In this document: positions 41,924 to 50,839 of the stretch, one piece after another
Layout: each line of letters starts with the position of its first letter
Position numbering within the stretch: the stretch's first letter is position 1
DNA from: Hymenobacter montanus
GTDB taxonomy: Bacteria; Bacteroidota; Bacteroidia; Cytophagales; Hymenobacteraceae
Assembly (NCBI RefSeq): GCF_014699115.1
Contig: NZ_JACXAD010000002.1
Coordinates: 124,001-188,000 of the forward strand
Length of the DNA stretch: 64,000 nucleotides
Direction of reading: 5' to 3'
Translations under genes and position numbers: made by a program
Notes under the pieces: generated by a model
Told to the model about the DNA's origin: nothing
The model's database searches: none
What the model saw: the letters and a program-made list of their open reading frames with translations, nothing else

Positions 41924-42919
41924 ATGTTCGCTCTCGCAATTCACGGCGGGGCCGGCACCATTGCCCGCGCCTCGCTTACCCCTGACGCCGAACGCGACTA
42001 CCGCGCTGCCTTGGAAGCGGCCCTGGCTACCGGCTACGGCATTTTGCAACAGGGCGGGGCCGCCCTCGACGCTGTGGAGGCCGCCGTGCGCAACCTCGAA
42101 GACTGCCCCTTGTTTAATGCTGGCCGCGGCGCCGTGTTCACCCACGAGGGCCACCACGAGATGGACGCGGCCATCATGGCCGGGCACACCCGCCTGGTCG
42201 GGGCCGTCGCCGGGGTGCGGCAGGTGCAAAACCCCATCCGCGCCGCCCGCCTGGTAATGGAGCAAACCGAGCACGTGCTGCTGGCCTATCCGGGCGCCGA
42301 CGAGCTGGCCCGCGAGCACGGCCTGCCGTTGCAGCCGCCCGAATACTTCTTCACGCAGCACCGCTTCAACCAATTGCAGGAGGCCCTGCGCGAAGGCCGC
42401 ATGCGCCTCGACCACAGCCAGGCCCAGCCCGGGGCCGTGCCCGACCTGCCCGCCACGGCCCCGCTCGATGAACCGGATAAGTTTACCGCCGCGCCCGACC
42501 CTAACTGGAAAAAAGGCACCGTGGGGGCCGTGGCCCGCGACCAGCACGGCCACCTGGCCGCCGCCACCAGCACTGGGGGCATGACCAACAAGCGCTACAG
42601 CCGCATCGGCGACACCCCCCTGATCGGGGCCGGCACCTGGGCCGACGACCGGTGCGCCATCAGCTGCACCGGGCACGGCGAGTATTTTATCCGGGCCGTG
42701 GCGGCCTACGACATCACCTGCCTGATGGAGTACCGGGGGCTATCGTTGGCAGAAGCCTGCCGGATAGTGGTGCACGACAAGCTGGCGCCGGCCGGCGGCG
42801 AAGGCGGCCTGATTGCCGTGGACGCGGCCGGCCACGTGGCCTTGCCGTTCAATTCGGAAGGCATGTACCGGGCCAGCCGCATCGAAGGAGGCCAAGCGGT
42901 AGTGGCCATCTATAAATAA
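41924..42919 (+). CDS. Isoaspartyl peptidase / L-asparaginase (Ntn-hydrolase)
   Basis: The ATG at 41924 (MFALAIHGGAGTIARA) gives 331 residues and is preferred over the upstream start. This is the plant-type asparaginase/IaaA family: an N-terminal alpha subunit, then autocleavage before Thr199 in KKGTVGAVARDQHGHLA, the nucleophile of the beta subunit. Also present are NAGRGAVFTHEGHHEMDAAI and the C-terminal STGGMTNKRYSRIGDTPLIG. It cleaves beta-Asp-X dipeptides and asparagine. Beside it, convergent, is a cyanophycinase gene that would deliver beta-Asp-Arg dipeptides as its substrate. Confidence 0.92.
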   Translation: MFALAIHGGAGTIARASLTPDAERDYRAALEAALATGYGILQQGGAALDAVEAAVRNLEDCPLFNAGRGAVFTHEGHHEMDAAIMAGHTRLVGAVAGVRQVQNPIRAARLVMEQTEHVLLAYPGADELAREHGLPLQPPEYFFTQHRFNQLQEALREGRMRLDHSQAQPGAVPDLPATAPLDEPDKFTAAPDPNWKKGTVGAVARDQHGHLAAATSTGGMTNKRYSRIGDTPLIGAGTWADDRCAISCTGHGEYFIRAVAAYDITCLMEYRGLSLAEACRIVVHDKLAPAGGEGGLIAVDAAGHVALPFNSEGMYRASRIEGGQAVVAIYK

Positions 42920-43243
42920 GGAGGAAGGTGGTCAGGACCGAGGTGGGGTACGAACAGAGCAGTGCGGTGAATTTGGGTCCAGCACAGCAGTCAAGCCCGA
43001 AGCGGAGCCCCGAACCGGAGGCCCGCGGATATAATCGTCCGTGAGGCTTCATGGTACCACACTCCTTAGAACCAATCCTGGCACATCAGCGGCTGCCTCG
43101 CGCCACGCCGGGCCAGCCGGCGAGCTGCGCCTAGTCGGGTAGGGGAACTCTCTTCACGGCTTAGCCCATAGTATAGTCGACTCCGAGAAAATTTCGCCTT
43201 TTGTCGAGAAGGCACTCCTTAAATATAAACCATTCATGGAGGC
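42920..43243. other. Intergenic region without a recognisable gene
   Basis: About 320 bases separate the isoaspartyl peptidase stop codon from the cyanophycinase terminator. No frame, promoter, terminator or obvious repeat was found in it. It is between convergent genes, so no promoter is expected. Confidence 0.5.
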
Positions 43244-43284
43244 ACAAAAAAGCCCGCTCATCTAATATAATGAGCGGGCTTGTG
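43244..43284 (-). terminator. Terminator of the cyanophycinase gene
   Basis: On the minus strand, AAGCCCGCTCAT and ATGAGCGGGCTT pair around an AT-rich loop, followed by TTTTTTG; about 55 bases after the cyanophycinase stop codon. Confidence 0.8.
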
Positions 43285-43338
43285 AGGCTAATTGTGGGCT
43301 AATCCGCCGGCTGAAATCAGCTGAAGCGGCCGCCAGGT

Positions 43339-44262
43339 TTACCTAACTGCCGAATCGACGTCGAGGGGAGCGGGGGCGGGTACGCGGGTAGCCAGGGCAT
43401 TTTTGCTGGCGTAGAATTTTCGCTCCCGCATGTCGTACACGTTGCCCTTGGCCAGCACGTGCATGGTTACGTTTTCAATCGACAGCACCGTCCCTTTCTT
43501 GGCCGCGGCGGCATTGTTGTGCTGGATGTTGTGCCCATCCAGGATGATAACCAGGTTGGAGCCAATGGTTTCGACCCAGTTGCCCTCGGTGATGAGCACG
43601 CCCGTGTCTTCGCCCAGGCCAATGCCGATGAGCTTGGGGTACAGCGCCACCGCTTCAATCAGCCGGCCAAACCGGCCGCGCTTCACAAAGTGCGAATCGA
43701 CAATGGCGGCTGGCAGCAGGCCCAGGCCGGCCCCCATTTTCACGGCTCCCTTCAGCAGGGCGTCCGGCACGGAGCCACCCCGGATCATGTGCTGCGACAT
43801 AGCCATGGCCCCGGCGCTGGTGCCGGCAATCACGAAGTTCGGCTCGGCGTAGTAGCGCTGAATCAGCCGATCGAGGAAGTCGGTTTCGCCAAACATTTCG
43901 CGCAGCCGCGACTGGTTACCCCCCGAAAACATGACCACGTCGGCGGCCAGCAGGCGCTCCAGGTACTCGGGCTGGCGGGCGTCCTCGGGCGTTCGAATGT
44001 CCATGATGCCCACGTTCAGGCAATTCAGCATGGCGAACGAACCCGTATAGATAGGCCCGACCTCTTCCGGAATCATGGAGGCGGTGGTAACAACCTCAAT
44101 GCGCGGATCGGCCTTGCCCGACTCCAGCACAATGCGTTTCAGAATGCCTAACTCAAAAAAGTTGAGGTAGTACTTGCGGCGGGTGCGAGGGTTGGGGTAG
44201 GTGCCCTTGTCCTCGTTGCCGCCCACGGCGATGAGCTTACCGAGCGGGATGATGGTTTTCAA
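43339..44262 (-). CDS. cphB: Cyanophycinase
   Basis: Serine peptidase of 307 residues, family S51. GTSAGAMAMSQHM (nucleophile Ser149), VMFSGGNQSRLREMF and GIGLGEDTGVLITEG are the family blocks. It cleaves multi-L-arginyl-poly-L-aspartate (cyanophycin) to beta-Asp-Arg dipeptides. Length and the N-terminus KLIAVGGNEDKGTYPNPRTR fit the cytoplasmic form without signal peptide. Convergent with the isoaspartyl peptidase gene. No cyanophycin synthetase (cphA) is in the window, so it may act on stored polymer made elsewhere in the genome, or on a related peptide. Confidence 0.9.
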   Translation of the reverse strand: MKTIIPLGKLIAVGGNEDKGTYPNPRTRRKYYLNFFELGILKRIVLESGKADPRIEVVTTASMIPEEVGPIYTGSFAMLNCLNVGIMDIRTPEDARQPEYLERLLAADVVMFSGGNQSRLREMFGETDFLDRLIQRYYAEPNFVIAGTSAGAMAMSQHMIRGGSVPDALLKGAVKMGAGLGLLPAAIVDSHFVKRGRFGRLIEAVALYPKLIGIGLGEDTGVLITEGNWVETIGSNLVIILDGHNIQHNNAAAAKKGTVLSIENVTMHVLAKGNVYDMRERKFYASKNALATRVPAPAPLDVDSAVR

Positions 44263-44363
44263 TGGATGATTAAGCTAACTGGGAGATGCAAGACAGGTGG
44301 AACCGGGGCAGGGCGGAAGCGGGAAGTAGAACGAACCGAGGACAAAGTTCGGGTCCGATAGGT

Positions 44364-46181
44364 TTATGAGGCTAGTAGCGCATCGAGCGTGCCGGTGGTC
44401 ACCGAATGATAGTTCGGCCGCGCCGCGGTGTAAATGGCGCGCGCGCGGGCTTGGCCTTCGGGCGTGGCCAGCAAAGACCGGTACAGCGGCACCAGGAATT
44501 TACGTCGCCCCACGTGGCGCAAAAAATGTTCCAGCGCTGGGTCCGCGGCCTGGTAGCCCGCTCGCACCGTGTGCGGAAACCAGGCGGCCAAAATTTCGGC
44601 GTTGCCCGAATCCGTAAAGTGGAATGCGGCATCTACTGCTTGCAGCTCCGTCGCCGATAGGGTAGGCGGGAGGCCGTGCAGGAAGTGCACCCATTCGTGG
44701 CTGCTCCACTCGGCGGTGGCCGGCCGGAGGTCCGCCGGCGCGGTGCCGGCCTGCAGTCGGGCCAAGGCTTGGTCAACGGCTGCGAAGCGCCGGGCGCTGA
44801 CCCGTGGAGCGTTCGGCGGTAAGCCGGGGCCATCGATCCAGGAGGTGAGTTGCAGGCGGGCTTCCCGTCCGGGCGCTTCATCCAGCAGGGTGGTGCGGAG
44901 ATAGTCCAGGAACGTTGCCGTGTCCATGGCCTGAAAGCTGAAGTGGGCGAAGTACTCCTTAATGAAGGTGTCGAGGCGCGGCCGGCCCACCAGGTCCTCC
45001 AGGGTGAGTAGGAGCGAGCATCCTTTTTCGTAGGCAATTTCCGTGAGGCCCTCATCGGGGTCGCGGCCGGCTAGCCGCAGCCGCAGGTGGGTGTCGGGGC
45101 TGGCGGCTCCAAGCTCCGCGATGGTGGCTTGCAGGGCATCCCGCCCTAAAACCTGCAGCATGTCGGCATACTCGCGGCCATACAAATGTTCCATGATGCG
45201 CCGCTCGAAATACACGGTAAATCCTTCGTTGAGCCAGAAATCGTTCCACGTTCCATTTGTAACTAGGTTGCCCGACCACGAGTGGGCCAGCTCATGAGCC
45301 ACCAAGCTGGTCAGGCTGCGGTCACCAGCCAGGATAGTAGGTGTTACAAATGTTAATCGAGGGTTTTCCATACCGCCAAAGGGAAAGCTGGGGGGCAGCA
45401 CCAGCAAATCATACCGCTCCCAGCGGTAGGGGCCGTACAGTTGCTCGGCGGCGCCCACCATGTTTTCCAGGTCGGCGAACTCGTGGGTGGCCGTGGGTAG
45501 GGTGGCTGGCTCGGCGTAAATGCCGGTGCGGTCGCTGAGCGGAGCGAAGGCCAGGTCGCCCACTGCCAGGGCCATGAGGTAGGCCGGGATGGGTTGGGCC
45601 ATGCGGAAGTGGTACTCGCCGCTGGCGTTTCGCTCCCGCGGGTTCTCGGCGCTCATCAGCGCCAGCAATTGGGCCGGCACGCGCACCCTGGCCTCGTAGG
45701 TGAAGCGAATGCCGGGCGAGTCCTGGCAGGGCAGCCAGGTGCGGGCCAGAATGGCTTGCGACTGCGTGAATAAGAACGGCTGCGAGCCCGTGGTCTGGGC
45801 GGGCACCAGCCATTGCAGGGCGGCGGCCGTGGGCGCGGTACGGTAGTGAATGCACAGGGCCTTGGTCTCGGCCGTCAGGGGCACGCGCAGGGCCTGGCCC
45901 AACAGAGCATCGGGTGCATCCAGCGAATAGGTGGTGTGAGTGACCGTGCCATCCTTGTCCAATTTCTCCACCAGCTCAATAGTCAGGTCGCGGGTATCGA
46001 ACACGGCTTCGCTGGCCGCCTCCGGATTGGCCAGGTGCCAGGTGGCACTCCCGGCCAGGGTACGGTGTGCTAAGTCAACGGTGAGGTCGAGGGCCAGGTG
46101 CCGCACCCGGACCGGGCTGGTACCGGCGTAGCTATGTGGGTCGGCGGGCAAGGCGATTGCCGAGGGAATAGGGGAGGACAT
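44364..46181 (-). CDS. M1 family aminopeptidase (LTA4H-like)
   Basis: The ATG at 46181 (MSSPIPSAIALPADPHSYAG) gives 605 residues; the longer frame to 46295 is unsupported. M1 motifs are in place: the exopeptidase loop FGGMENPRLTF (269-273), the zinc site VAHELAHSWSGN (His296, Glu297, His300) and the third ligand Glu319 in WNDFWLNEGFTVYFERR. The C-terminal helical half fits the leukotriene-A4-hydrolase/cold-active aminopeptidase group. It removes N-terminal residues from peptides. No signal peptide, so cytoplasmic or periplasmic location is unclear. Confidence 0.92.
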   Translation of the reverse strand: MSSPIPSAIALPADPHSYAGTSPVRVRHLALDLTVDLAHRTLAGSATWHLANPEAASEAVFDTRDLTIELVEKLDKDGTVTHTTYSLDAPDALLGQALRVPLTAETKALCIHYRTAPTAAALQWLVPAQTTGSQPFLFTQSQAILARTWLPCQDSPGIRFTYEARVRVPAQLLALMSAENPRERNASGEYHFRMAQPIPAYLMALAVGDLAFAPLSDRTGIYAEPATLPTATHEFADLENMVGAAEQLYGPYRWERYDLLVLPPSFPFGGMENPRLTFVTPTILAGDRSLTSLVAHELAHSWSGNLVTNGTWNDFWLNEGFTVYFERRIMEHLYGREYADMLQVLGRDALQATIAELGAASPDTHLRLRLAGRDPDEGLTEIAYEKGCSLLLTLEDLVGRPRLDTFIKEYFAHFSFQAMDTATFLDYLRTTLLDEAPGREARLQLTSWIDGPGLPPNAPRVSARRFAAVDQALARLQAGTAPADLRPATAEWSSHEWVHFLHGLPPTLSATELQAVDAAFHFTDSGNAEILAAWFPHTVRAGYQAADPALEHFLRHVGRRKFLVPLYRSLLATPEGQARARAIYTAARPNYHSVTTGTLDALLAS

Positions 46182-46627
46182 GGGCGAACGAATCAGAAAG
46201 GTGAAAGAGCGGAGAGGGCAGAAGGTTAGGCAAGGCGAAAAAACACCGACGACGGGAGACGGGAGTCCGTCCGTGCTCGACGCGCCCATATCCACGATGG
46301 TGAGGGAGCGAATGAGGCAGGAGTAGGCCGTAACTTCCTAACTACTTGTGATCAATGCCCCCATGCTGGCCGTTATTTTTCTTGAAAATAAGTGCCTGGG
46401 CTCAACAATTGGTGCCCGAATATGGGTGGGCCCGAGCCAGAAAGGTACAAAGCAGACCTGACGGCTGCCCTTGCCGGCACCGGTTCTGCCTGGTAGTGGC
46501 GTACTTTGCAGCCGGACCGCCTGCGGGTGGCCCGGTGCAACCCCACTTCACGCTTGGCAGTACAACGCCCGGCTGTCGGTGTTTGCCCGCGGCCGTTTAA
46601 TTGGATGGAGGTCTTCTTTCGTAATCA
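46182..46627. other. Intergenic region without a recognisable gene
   Basis: Divergent genes flank these 446 bases. I see no consensus promoter box, terminator or coding frame of quality. The frames at 46355-46728 have no domain. Confidence 0.45.
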
Positions 46628-48382
46628 ATGTCCTTTTTATTTCGATTTGCTTCATTGCTAGGGGTGTGGCTGGCTGGCATGCTCAGCTGCGTCACGCTGG
46701 CGTCCTGTGGGGCCGATCAGGGGCGTAACGGGGCTGATTCAACCGCCACGGCGGTCGACCAGCCGCCGCGGGTCGACAGCACCTACCTCATCAACACCTT
46801 CCGGGCCGAGCCGGCTTTTAAGCCGCAACTGCTGCCAGCGCGCCGGTTTTACCGCGAGCGGCAGTTCCGGTTGGGGTGGTTTAAAAACCATCAGCCGGTG
46901 CCCCAGGCCCAAACCTTACAGAACATTGTTCTTAAAGCCCGGGATGAAGGGCTTGATCCTAAAGACTACCAGGTTAAGGATTTTAAGACTTTGTTCGCCG
47001 AGCTGGAAAAGGCGCGGGACGACTCCACGCGCCGCAACGCCCTGGAGCGGAAGATTGATGTTGCCCTGACCGGTACTTACCTGAAGTGGGCCTCCGATTA
47101 TTACCGGGGGGTAGCTAACCCGCGTGACTCCAAAAACACGGCGTGGCAGGTGAAGCCCAACAAGATTAAGCTGCACAAGGCCCTGCTGACCTTCCTGGGG
47201 GAGCGCAAAAGCCGCTATAACTACTATGAGTTCGCCCCCCTGCACCCCGAGTACGACCAACTGCGGAAGGCGCTGGCTGCCTACCGTGCCCAGGAGCAGG
47301 CGGGGGGCTGGCCGCTGTTGCCCACAAACTTAAAATTACGGCCCGGGCAAACCTCCGCGGCCGTGCCGGCTTTGCGCCAGCGGCTGCTGGGCGGCGCGGG
47401 CAGTCCGGGCAGCCCGCCGCCCAGCGCGCCGGCGGCCACCCCCGTCTCGTTGCGCGGCGGCCCCGGGCAGGGAGCCGCCCCGCCCGCCGTGGGGGAGGTG
47501 TACGACCCCGAATTAGTAAGCGCGGTGAAAGCCTTCCAGCGCGACGCCGGCTTGCGGCCCGATGGCGTGGTGAGCGGCGAAACCCTGCGCCAACTGAACG
47601 TGCCCATCGGTGCGCGCATCGACCAGATCATTCTGAACATGGAGCGCTGGCGCTGGCTCCCTAAGCGTTTCGAGCTGAACTACCTGTTGGTAAACATTCC
47701 GGAGTATACGCTGCACGTAGTCGAGAACGGGAAAGAGGCGTTCAACATGCCCGTGATTGTGGGCAAGGCCCTGCACGAGACGCCGGTTTTCAGCGACGAA
47801 ATGGAGTACGTGGTGCTGGCGCCTTATTGGAACGTGCCCTTCAGCATCATCGAAAATGAGCTGAAGGACCGGCTAATTGCCAACCCTCACTACCTTGACC
47901 GCCTGGATATGGAGGTCGTCAAAGGTTACGGTAAAAAGGCGGTAGTCGTGGACCCGGCCTCCATTGATTGGGCCGGAATAACCCCGGAAAATTTCAAGTA
48001 CACCGTGCGGCGCCGGCCGGGCCCCAACAACGATTTGGGCGACATAAAATTCATCTTCCCCAACTCGAACGACATTTACCTACACGATACGCCGCACCGC
48101 CAGCTCTTCTCCCAGAGCCAGCGCAGCTTCAGCCACGGCTGTGTGCGGGTGCAAAACCCGCTGAAGCTGGCTACCTACTTGCTACGCGATAAGCCCGAGT
48201 GGGACCAGCAAACCATCCTGGATACCATCGCCACCCGACGGGAAAAATACATCCCGCTCAAGCCCAAGTTACCGGTGTATCTGGTCTATTTTACGGCCTG
48301 GGCCGATGCTGATGGCCACCCCCATTTCCGGGATGATATATATGGCCACGACAAAAATCTGGCCCAGGAGCTCTTCGATTAA
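46628..48382 (+). CDS. L,D-transpeptidase lipoprotein (YcbB-like)
   Basis: Protein of 584 residues. The N-terminus has a lipobox (TLASCGADQ), so it is a lipoprotein. Then come a scaffold region (VDSTYLINTFRAEPAF onwards), a peptidoglycan-binding PG_1 domain interrupted after ALRQRLLGG by a Pro/Gly/Ser-rich insert of about 45 residues before VSAVKAFQRDAGLRPDGVV, and a YkuD catalytic domain with LLVNIPEYTLHVVENGK and the active-site SFSHGCVRVQNP (His503, Cys505). It makes 3-3 cross-links in peptidoglycan and is insensitive to most penicillins. A strong terminator follows. Confidence 0.93.
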   Translation: MSFLFRFASLLGVWLAGMLSCVTLASCGADQGRNGADSTATAVDQPPRVDSTYLINTFRAEPAFKPQLLPARRFYRERQFRLGWFKNHQPVPQAQTLQNIVLKARDEGLDPKDYQVKDFKTLFAELEKARDDSTRRNALERKIDVALTGTYLKWASDYYRGVANPRDSKNTAWQVKPNKIKLHKALLTFLGERKSRYNYYEFAPLHPEYDQLRKALAAYRAQEQAGGWPLLPTNLKLRPGQTSAAVPALRQRLLGGAGSPGSPPPSAPAATPVSLRGGPGQGAAPPAVGEVYDPELVSAVKAFQRDAGLRPDGVVSGETLRQLNVPIGARIDQIILNMERWRWLPKRFELNYLLVNIPEYTLHVVENGKEAFNMPVIVGKALHETPVFSDEMEYVVLAPYWNVPFSIIENELKDRLIANPHYLDRLDMEVVKGYGKKAVVVDPASIDWAGITPENFKYTVRRRPGPNNDLGDIKFIFPNSNDIYLHDTPHRQLFSQSQRSFSHGCVRVQNPLKLATYLLRDKPEWDQQTILDTIATRREKYIPLKPKLPVYLVYFTAWADADGHPHFRDDIYGHDKNLAQELFD

Positions 48383-48456
48383 GCCCGCTAAGTCCTCAGT
48401 AGCGCTTATAATGTTTACGGCCTCCCGGGGCTGGTGAGACCGGATAAAGAAACTAA

Positions 48457-48505
48457 AGCGCCCACGCCCGGCTGCCCACAAGCGGCCGGGCGTGGGCGCT
48501 TTTTG
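48457..48505 (+). terminator. Terminator of the L,D-transpeptidase gene
   Basis: The long stem AGCGCCCACGCCCGGC with GCCGGGCGTGGGCGCT and a TTTTT end. Confidence 0.9.
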
Positions 48506-48527
48506 TGTGCTTGCCTAAGTGTTACGA

Positions 48528-48689
48528 TACAAATGTAATTACAAATGTATCAAGAGGAACCTTTTGGAGGATAACATTTCTATTAACAATTGTTCTTCGT
48601 TGATGTAGGGTTTGATAGCTTATGAACAATTATAAATTCTGCTTCTTTGCCCACTACGTGCCTGATTCAAGTATTCCTGGTACATTTGT
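48528..48689. promoter_or_regulatory. Promoter region of the XRE gene with three ACAAATGTA sites
   Basis: ACAAATGTA occurs twice in tandem at 48529-48549, separated by ATT, and a third copy in reverse (TACATTTGT) lies at 48681-48689. The last one overlaps a perfect -7 box TACATTTG at 48681-48688, 17 bases before the XRE start codon. The arrangement suggests an operator that the encoded regulator could bind to control its own promoter. Confidence 0.45.
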
Positions 48690-48705
48690 TACCTAATTCA
48701 AGACA

Positions 48706-49428
48706 ATGGTTGAGCGTATTCGGATGCTGCTGGAAACCCGGCAACTTACTCCTACCCAGTTTGCTGATGCTATTGGTGTAGCCCGCCCTATCGTAAGCCA
48801 TATCCTGTCGGGCCGAAACAAGCCCAGCCTGGATGTAGTACAGCGCATCTTGGCGGCAATGCCAGACCTATCAATGCCCTGGCTGCTTAATGGTACGGGC
48901 CCCATGCAGGCTCAAGCTGCGGCAGCCACCAGCCCCGCACCGGCCGAAAAGCCCCAACCAACGGAAATACCGCAAAAGGCGCCACCCGCGTCGGAGCAGG
49001 AAGAAATAGCTCTTCCTACTATAAGTACTCCGGCGGCAAGTATTCCGGCGGCTCCTCCCGCACCTGTCTCGCGTGGACGAAAAGATGCACCGGTTTTGCC
49101 TAAGGTGGTATCAACAAATGCCTTAGCGGCCCGGCCTGGCCCTAAACGTTTCGCGCCCTCAACTCCGAAACCAGAAAATAAGCCGGGGCCGGGGGCAGAA
49201 GCACCCATTCTCTTATCGCAACCCCCCGTTGCTGCCCCACCGGTGAGCTCTGACATACCGTCTCCACCCCGGAATCAGGCCGACAACGCGCCCGGGACCG
49301 CTGCTCCGGCGGTTGTGGCCCCTACTGACTCAACCGCCGCGGCTCTGTTCGCGGGGGCTGAGAAGCCCATTCGGCGAATTGTGATTTTCTATAAGGATGG
49401 GTCCTTTGCGGACTATCACCCCGAGTAG
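48706..49428 (+). CDS. XRE-type helix-turn-helix protein with Pro/Ala-rich linker
   Basis: Protein of 240 residues. Residues 1-60 are an XRE/Cro-like HTH (MVERIRMLLETRQLTPTQFA, then SHILSGRNKPSLDVVQRIL). A disordered segment rich in P, A, T and E fills about residues 65-215. The end RRIVIFYKDGSFADYHPE is a short conserved C-terminal motif seen in Bacteroidota HTH proteins of unknown role. Transcription factor by inference, probably autoregulated. Its start is close to a consensus -7 box. Confidence 0.75.
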   Translation: MVERIRMLLETRQLTPTQFADAIGVARPIVSHILSGRNKPSLDVVQRILAAMPDLSMPWLLNGTGPMQAQAAAATSPAPAEKPQPTEIPQKAPPASEQEEIALPTISTPAASIPAAPPAPVSRGRKDAPVLPKVVSTNALAARPGPKRFAPSTPKPENKPGPGAEAPILLSQPPVAAPPVSSDIPSPPRNQADNAPGTAAPAVVAPTDSTAAALFAGAEKPIRRIVIFYKDGSFADYHPE

Positions 49429-50457
49429 CTTATCGGATCCGCATTGGGTTGGATAGAATACGGGCGGGCTCTACTGTAGGGGCCAGGCTAGCTATATAAA
49501 GGTGTTGTGGCCCGGCACGGGTAACAAACGGTACGGGCTCACTGTGGTGGCCCAGGCTAGCCCTATAGTTCGGTTGTCTTGTGTATTCGGAGCGACATTT
49601 CTACCATCCAACTAGGGCTTGGGTAACCTATGCGCAAAGACATATTAGTTATTATGAAGCTATTTGCATAGCTTGTATCGAGTAAGCCAATTGTCCAATC
49701 CCCACACCGCTCCAAAGGGGGCCGTAGTACGATGGAATCCTTCAGTCCCTCCGGCTCTGCCTTCCAATGCCACCCTGTAAAGCACAATTTGTCAGGTCGG
49801 ATTTGGCCTCATTTTTCAGGTCATATTTTAGCTCAGACCACCCTGCTCACCGTCAAACAAGCCTTATATTTAGCTTTAACGGATGCTAAAGTATGTGGCT
49901 ATTCTGAGCCAGAAGCCGAAAATAGAATTTAGTTGTTTATAAAGTGATGTTATTCAACATGATTGCCTTAACTAATCAAAGTGATAGATTGACTAGGTTT
50001 CGGATAATTAAACCGGTAATTTGTATAAGATTTTAGGGGGTTGGCCCTGGTTCTAGGGGGACTACTTACTCCCTTGCTGGCTAGAAAAACGGTGCTCTGA
50101 TGCTAATGGCTTTGACAAAGCAGCAGCCCGCAGAAGTTCTAAGAGCCGAAAATAACTAAGCCGGTAATGCTAACCCATTGAGCGGTGATATCGCGGCGAA
50201 TGCGTCCGCCAGGTCAATATTGATTTGGACTGGACCGGGGAGTCTAATAGGGCGAATAGAGGAGCGACAGACACCCTCCGGCGAATAAATCGGCGGGTGA
50301 CGCAACCTGGTAAATGGTCCATAAGATTGTTGTCAATTGTAAATGAATCCCAACACCGTTCCCGGGTAATTCTGGTTCCGACATCTAGCGGTCTTTTCTA
50401 TAGGTCGAGCAGCCTGCCCCGGGCGGCCCCCAACTGGGAGTTGGCAGAGGAGCTAGG
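49429..50457. other. Long intergenic stretch without a convincing gene
   Basis: About 1 kb, more AT-rich than the neighbours. Frames at 49563-49787 (minus) and 49732-49932 (plus) overlap each other and show no domain, so they are not called. Two direct-repeat units of about 33 bases stand out, at 49466-49497 and 49535-49567. The central part, 49620-50050, is AT-rich without a recognisable RNA or protein. Confidence 0.5.
49466..49567. repeat. Direct repeat pair in the intergenic stretch
   Basis: GGGCTCTACTGTAGGGGCCA and GGGCTCACTGTGGTGGCCCA, each continued by GGCTAGC and an AT-rich end, about 70 bases apart. Two copies only, so a small tandem duplication or the ends of a lost element. Confidence 0.5.
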
Positions 50458-50488
50458 TTGTTCATTTGGGTGCGACGGGTTACCTTCG
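50458..50488 (+). promoter_or_regulatory. Consensus-spaced promoter of the small lipoprotein gene
   Basis: TTG at 50458-50460, 20 bases, then TACCTTCG at 50481-50488; the ATG follows after four bases. Spacing fits the Bacteroidota consensus and predicts a leaderless transcript. Confidence 0.6.
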
Positions 50489-50492
50489 CAGC

Positions 50493-50669
50493 ATGAAACT
50501 GACCCGCACGAATCTTTGGTTGGCCGCTGCCGCGGCATTGTCCCTGACGGCCTCTTGCTCCCAGGCCCCCGATGCTGAGAAAGACCCCGCTGCTGATGCT
50601 GCTTATAAGCGCGCGCATCGCAGTGAAGGGTACCGCGAGGCACAACGCTCGAACGTCACCCGCCAATAG
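50493..50669 (+). CDS. Small lipoprotein
   Basis: Starting at the ATG at 50493 (MKLTRTNLWLAAAAALSLTA), the 58-residue product has a lipobox (LTASC) and a short polar tail of D, E, K and A. It is probably a membrane-anchored small lipoprotein of unknown function. It shares a bidirectional terminator with the convergent gene at 50840. Confidence 0.7.
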   Translation: MKLTRTNLWLAAAAALSLTASCSQAPDAEKDPAADAAYKRAHRSEGYREAQRSNVTRQ

Positions 50670-50732
50670 CGGACCTAACCCCAGACCGGCGGGCCGGGGG
50701 CCACTGCTTCCCGCCCAGCCTACGTAATGGAA

Positions 50733-50772
50733 TACAAAAAGCCCCGGCCAAAATTTGGCCGGGGCTTTTTGT
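50733..50772. terminator. Bidirectional terminator
   Basis: The stem AAAAAGCCCCGGCC with GGCCGGGGCTTTTT around AAAATTT separates two convergent genes. Confidence 0.85.
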
Positions 50773-50839
50773 GGGTAAAGAGTCAAGGGTCGCCAGTTGC
50801 TTCGCAGCCGCGGCCGATGTTGGGGGCCGCCGGGGCGTC

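Noticed and set aside
49563..49932. Two overlapping frames on opposite strands
   Set aside because: No domain, start context or composition typical of genes here.
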